From Pseudomonas allokribbensis (GTDB taxonomy: Bacteria > Pseudomonadota > Gammaproteobacteria > Pseudomonadales > Pseudomonadaceae), in the NCBI RefSeq assembly GCF_014863605.1, contig NZ_CP062252.1:5093001-5157000 (forward strand): a stretch of DNA of 64,000 nucleotides, read 5' to 3'. This document shows, piece by piece, positions 62,034 to 64,000 of the stretch; the first letter of the stretch is position 1, and every line of letters begins with the position of its first letter. Below the pieces are notes generated by a model. It searched no databases, was not told the DNA's origin, and worked only from the letters and a program-made list of their open reading frames with translations. The translations under genes were made by a program, and so were the position numbers.

Positions 62034-62411
62034 ATGTCCTTGATCAACGAATATCGTGCCACCGAAGAAGCAATCAAAGAGCTGCAAGCCCGTTTGAAGA
62101 ACCTGTCGCAAGACGACAAACTGCAAACCGAGCTGGAATTCGAAGGCAAACTGCGCACCCTGATGGGCGAATACTCCAAATCCCTGCGTGACATCATCGC
62201 GCTGTTGGATCCAGAGTCCAAAACCAAGGCCCCACGTGGCGGCGCAGTAAAAACTACCGGCACCAAGCGTGCTCGCAAAGTTAAACAATACAAAAACCCG
62301 CACAACGGTGAAGTCATCGAAACCAAAGGTGGCAACCACAAGACTCTGAAAGAGTGGAAAGCCAAGTGGGGCGGTGACGTGGTTGAAGGCTGGGCTACCC
62401 TGCTGGGCTAA
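62034..62411 (+). CDS. mvaT: H-NS-family xenogeneic silencer MvaT
   Basis: 125 residues. Coiled-coil oligomerisation N-terminus (LINEYRATEEAIKELQARLK) and a C-terminal AT-hook-like DNA-binding domain (KQYKNPHNGEVIETKGGNHKTLKEWKAKWG). Silences AT-rich, often horizontally acquired DNA. The start at 62034 gives the usual length. Conserved neighbours are purU and sbcB. Confidence 0.96.
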   Translation: MSLINEYRATEEAIKELQARLKNLSQDDKLQTELEFEGKLRTLMGEYSKSLRDIIALLDPESKTKAPRGGAVKTTGTKRARKVKQYKNPHNGEVIETKGGNHKTLKEWKAKWGGDVVEGWATLLG

Positions 62412-62422
62412 GCCGCAACCCT

Positions 62423-62479
62423 TGTCGCAGACCCGTCTGCGACACCAAAAGAAACGCCAGCATCCGCTGGCGTTTTTTT
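62423..62479 (+). terminator. Tandem hairpins and terminator after mvaT
   Basis: First hairpin TGTCGCAGAC (62423-62432) against GTCTGCGACA (62435-62444). The second, ACGCCAGC (62454-62461) and GCTGGCGT (62466-62473), ends in a T-run and is the terminator. Confidence 0.88.
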
Positions 62480-62513
62480 ATGCCCGTCGTTCAAGCGACG
62501 GGCATGTTCGATT

Positions 62514-63944
62514 TCAAAGATTCAAACGTTTGCGCAATGCCTGGACATAATTCTGCCATTCAACCAGCACCTCGCGCTGTAATGGCGTGGCACTAAGCAG
62601 CCATTGCTCTGCGGCCTCTGTAAAAGATTGCAAGGTATTAGGAGCCCCCCATTCAGGCTCGGACAAGCGCTGCCGACAAAAGATTTGCCACCGTTCTTGC
62701 TCTTCGAAATTCAACGTATCCGGAAAGTTACGCGCTCGATATCGAAACAACAATTCAGGCAAACGTTCGTCATCGAACGGCCATTGCTCTCGCGCTAATT
62801 GAGCAGGATCTGCCGTCCTCACTTGCTCACATAGTCGCCGGTCACGATCACCGATAAATCCGTCGTACAACTGTTGTTCGGGATCTTCACTCGGGGTGAA
62901 ATCTTCGCTGGCATAAATCGCCGCGACTTTATCTTTCCAAACTTGTTGTGCGTCACTTAGTCGCAATGCACGCGTCTGATACAGCGCCATGTCCAGACCC
63001 AGACGCTGCTGATCTTCAGCTCTCAGCACCGACAACGGCGCCACCACCGGGCACTTGTTGATGTGAATAAGCTTGAGCGGCACCGGCAACTCGCCTTCGG
63101 CCAGATCATCACGACGGGTATACAGGCGTTGACGCAATGTCTGCGCATCCAGATCCAGCAGGCCCTGCGGGTCCAGGTGCAGATCACAGACAATCAACGC
63201 GTTCTTGTTGCGCGGATGCCAGGCCAGTGGCAGCACCACACCGACATAACTGCGCGCCGCCGAGAAGCGTCCGGAAATGTGCACCATCGGCTGCAACAGG
63301 CGAATCTGGTCCATGACCTTCTGCTTGCTGCGCAACTGGAACAGCCAGTCATACAGTTTCGGCTGTTTCTCGCGGATCAACCGGGCCAGGGCGATGGTGG
63401 CGCGCACGTCCGACAACGCCTCGTGGGCATTGCCGTGATCGATGTTGTTGGCGGCGGTCAGGCGCTCGAGCTTGAGCGTGACCTTGCCTTCATCATCGGT
63501 CGGCCAGACCAGACCATCGGGGCGCAACGCATAAGCAGCGCGCACCACATCGATCAGATCCCAGCGACTGTTGCCGCCCTGCCATTCACGGGCATACGGA
63601 TCGAAAAAGTTGCGATACAGGCTGTAGCGGGTCATCTCGTCGTCGAAGCGCAAGGTGTTGTACCCCGCACCGCAAGTGCCGGGAGCCGCTAGCTGGGCGT
63701 GAACCCGGGTCATGAAATCAGCTTCGCTCAAGCCGTGCTCGGCGAGACGGCTCGGGGTGATACCGGTGATTGCGCACGCCGCCGGGTGCGGCAGGATGTC
63801 TTCGCTGGGCTGGCAGTAAAGATTGACCGGCGCGTCGATTTCGTTGAGTTCGTGGTCGGTGCGGATCCCGGCCACCTGCAACGGACGGTCACATCGGGGA
63901 TTGATGCCGGTGGTTTCGTAGTCGTACCAGAAGATGGAAGTCAC
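62514..63944 (-). CDS. sbcB: Exodeoxyribonuclease I
   Basis: 476 residues. 3' to 5' single-strand DNA exonuclease in recombination and mismatch repair. DEDDh residues: FWYDYETTGINP (Asp, Glu), GYNTLRFDDEMTR (Asp) and HGNAHEALSDVRAT (His, Asp). The SH3-like and C-terminal helical domains follow. Start is GTG (MTSIFWYDYETTG). Convergent with mvaT. Confidence 0.95.
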   Translation of the reverse strand: MTSIFWYDYETTGINPRCDRPLQVAGIRTDHELNEIDAPVNLYCQPSEDILPHPAACAITGITPSRLAEHGLSEADFMTRVHAQLAAPGTCGAGYNTLRFDDEMTRYSLYRNFFDPYAREWQGGNSRWDLIDVVRAAYALRPDGLVWPTDDEGKVTLKLERLTAANNIDHGNAHEALSDVRATIALARLIREKQPKLYDWLFQLRSKQKVMDQIRLLQPMVHISGRFSAARSYVGVVLPLAWHPRNKNALIVCDLHLDPQGLLDLDAQTLRQRLYTRRDDLAEGELPVPLKLIHINKCPVVAPLSVLRAEDQQRLGLDMALYQTRALRLSDAQQVWKDKVAAIYASEDFTPSEDPEQQLYDGFIGDRDRRLCEQVRTADPAQLAREQWPFDDERLPELLFRYRARNFPDTLNFEEQERWQIFCRQRLSEPEWGAPNTLQSFTEAAEQWLLSATPLQREVLVEWQNYVQALRKRLNL

Positions 63945-64000
63945 GGGTGGTTCCTGAACTGAAGTTCGGCAAAGTCTAGGCGTTCGACGGCGGTCGCGGC

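Overview
This window looks like chromosomal core from a Pseudomonas of the P. fluorescens group. The basis is high GC, strong C/G third-position bias, short GTGGGAGC-type palindromic repeats between genes, and gene-by-gene similarity and order matching recalled P. aeruginosa blocks (hxu, arc, gcs, que-tol-ruv-aspS, oprD-HIT-slyX, argJ-secA-dciA, purU-mvaT-sbcB). No prophage, insertion sequence, CRISPR array, plasmid gene or integron is visible. There are about 59 protein genes and one tRNA. No wholly new multi-gene system stands out. The most interesting material is regulatory DNA and a few unusual architectures.

Layout. 1-3.7 kb: heme uptake, with the end of a FecR anti-sigma factor, an HxuA-type TonB-dependent receptor and a HemO/PigA heme oxygenase. 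Receptor and oxygenase share a two-part promoter-like motif. 3.8-7.9 kb: a DUF454 membrane protein, a Cache-type chemoreceptor and a class III CoA-transferase. 7.9-15.9 kb: alkA and an arcD-like transporter, divergent from the arginine deiminase operon arcDABC plus a DUF5064 gene. Both arcD copies have an Anr/FNR-like box. 16-23.8 kb: the sigma-54 activator GcsR and its target operon gcvH-gcvP-sdaA-gcvT, with three GcsR-like sites and a -24/-12 promoter; glyA is absent here. 24-26.5 kb: a cold-shock protein, an RDD protein, nadA and tRNA-Lys.

26.5-41.7 kb, mostly minus strand: queE-queC, cpoB-pal-tolB-tolA-tolR-tolQ-ybgC (envelope), ruvB-ruvA-ruvC (Holliday junctions), a PmpR/YebC regulator, aspS, a zinc-ribbon protein, a ribbon-helix-helix protein, dps, a membrane protein fused to a cold-shock domain, slyX and a HIT protein. 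42-49.3 kb: OprD porin, MscS, YajQ, PanE, and a histidine kinase paired with a PduO-type cobalamin adenosyltransferase. 49.3-57.3 kb: a Nudix/ThiE-like fusion, a glutathione transferase, argJ, secA, dciA and a HerA-like ATPase. 57.5-64 kb: a PctA-like amino-acid chemoreceptor, a UPF0104 membrane protein, purU, the H-NS-like silencer mvaT and exonuclease I.

The genes suggest a soil or plant-associated pseudomonad that takes iron from heme, ferments arginine when oxygen is low, and breaks down glycine and serine. All identifications come from reading the sequence and recalling families. No database search was run.
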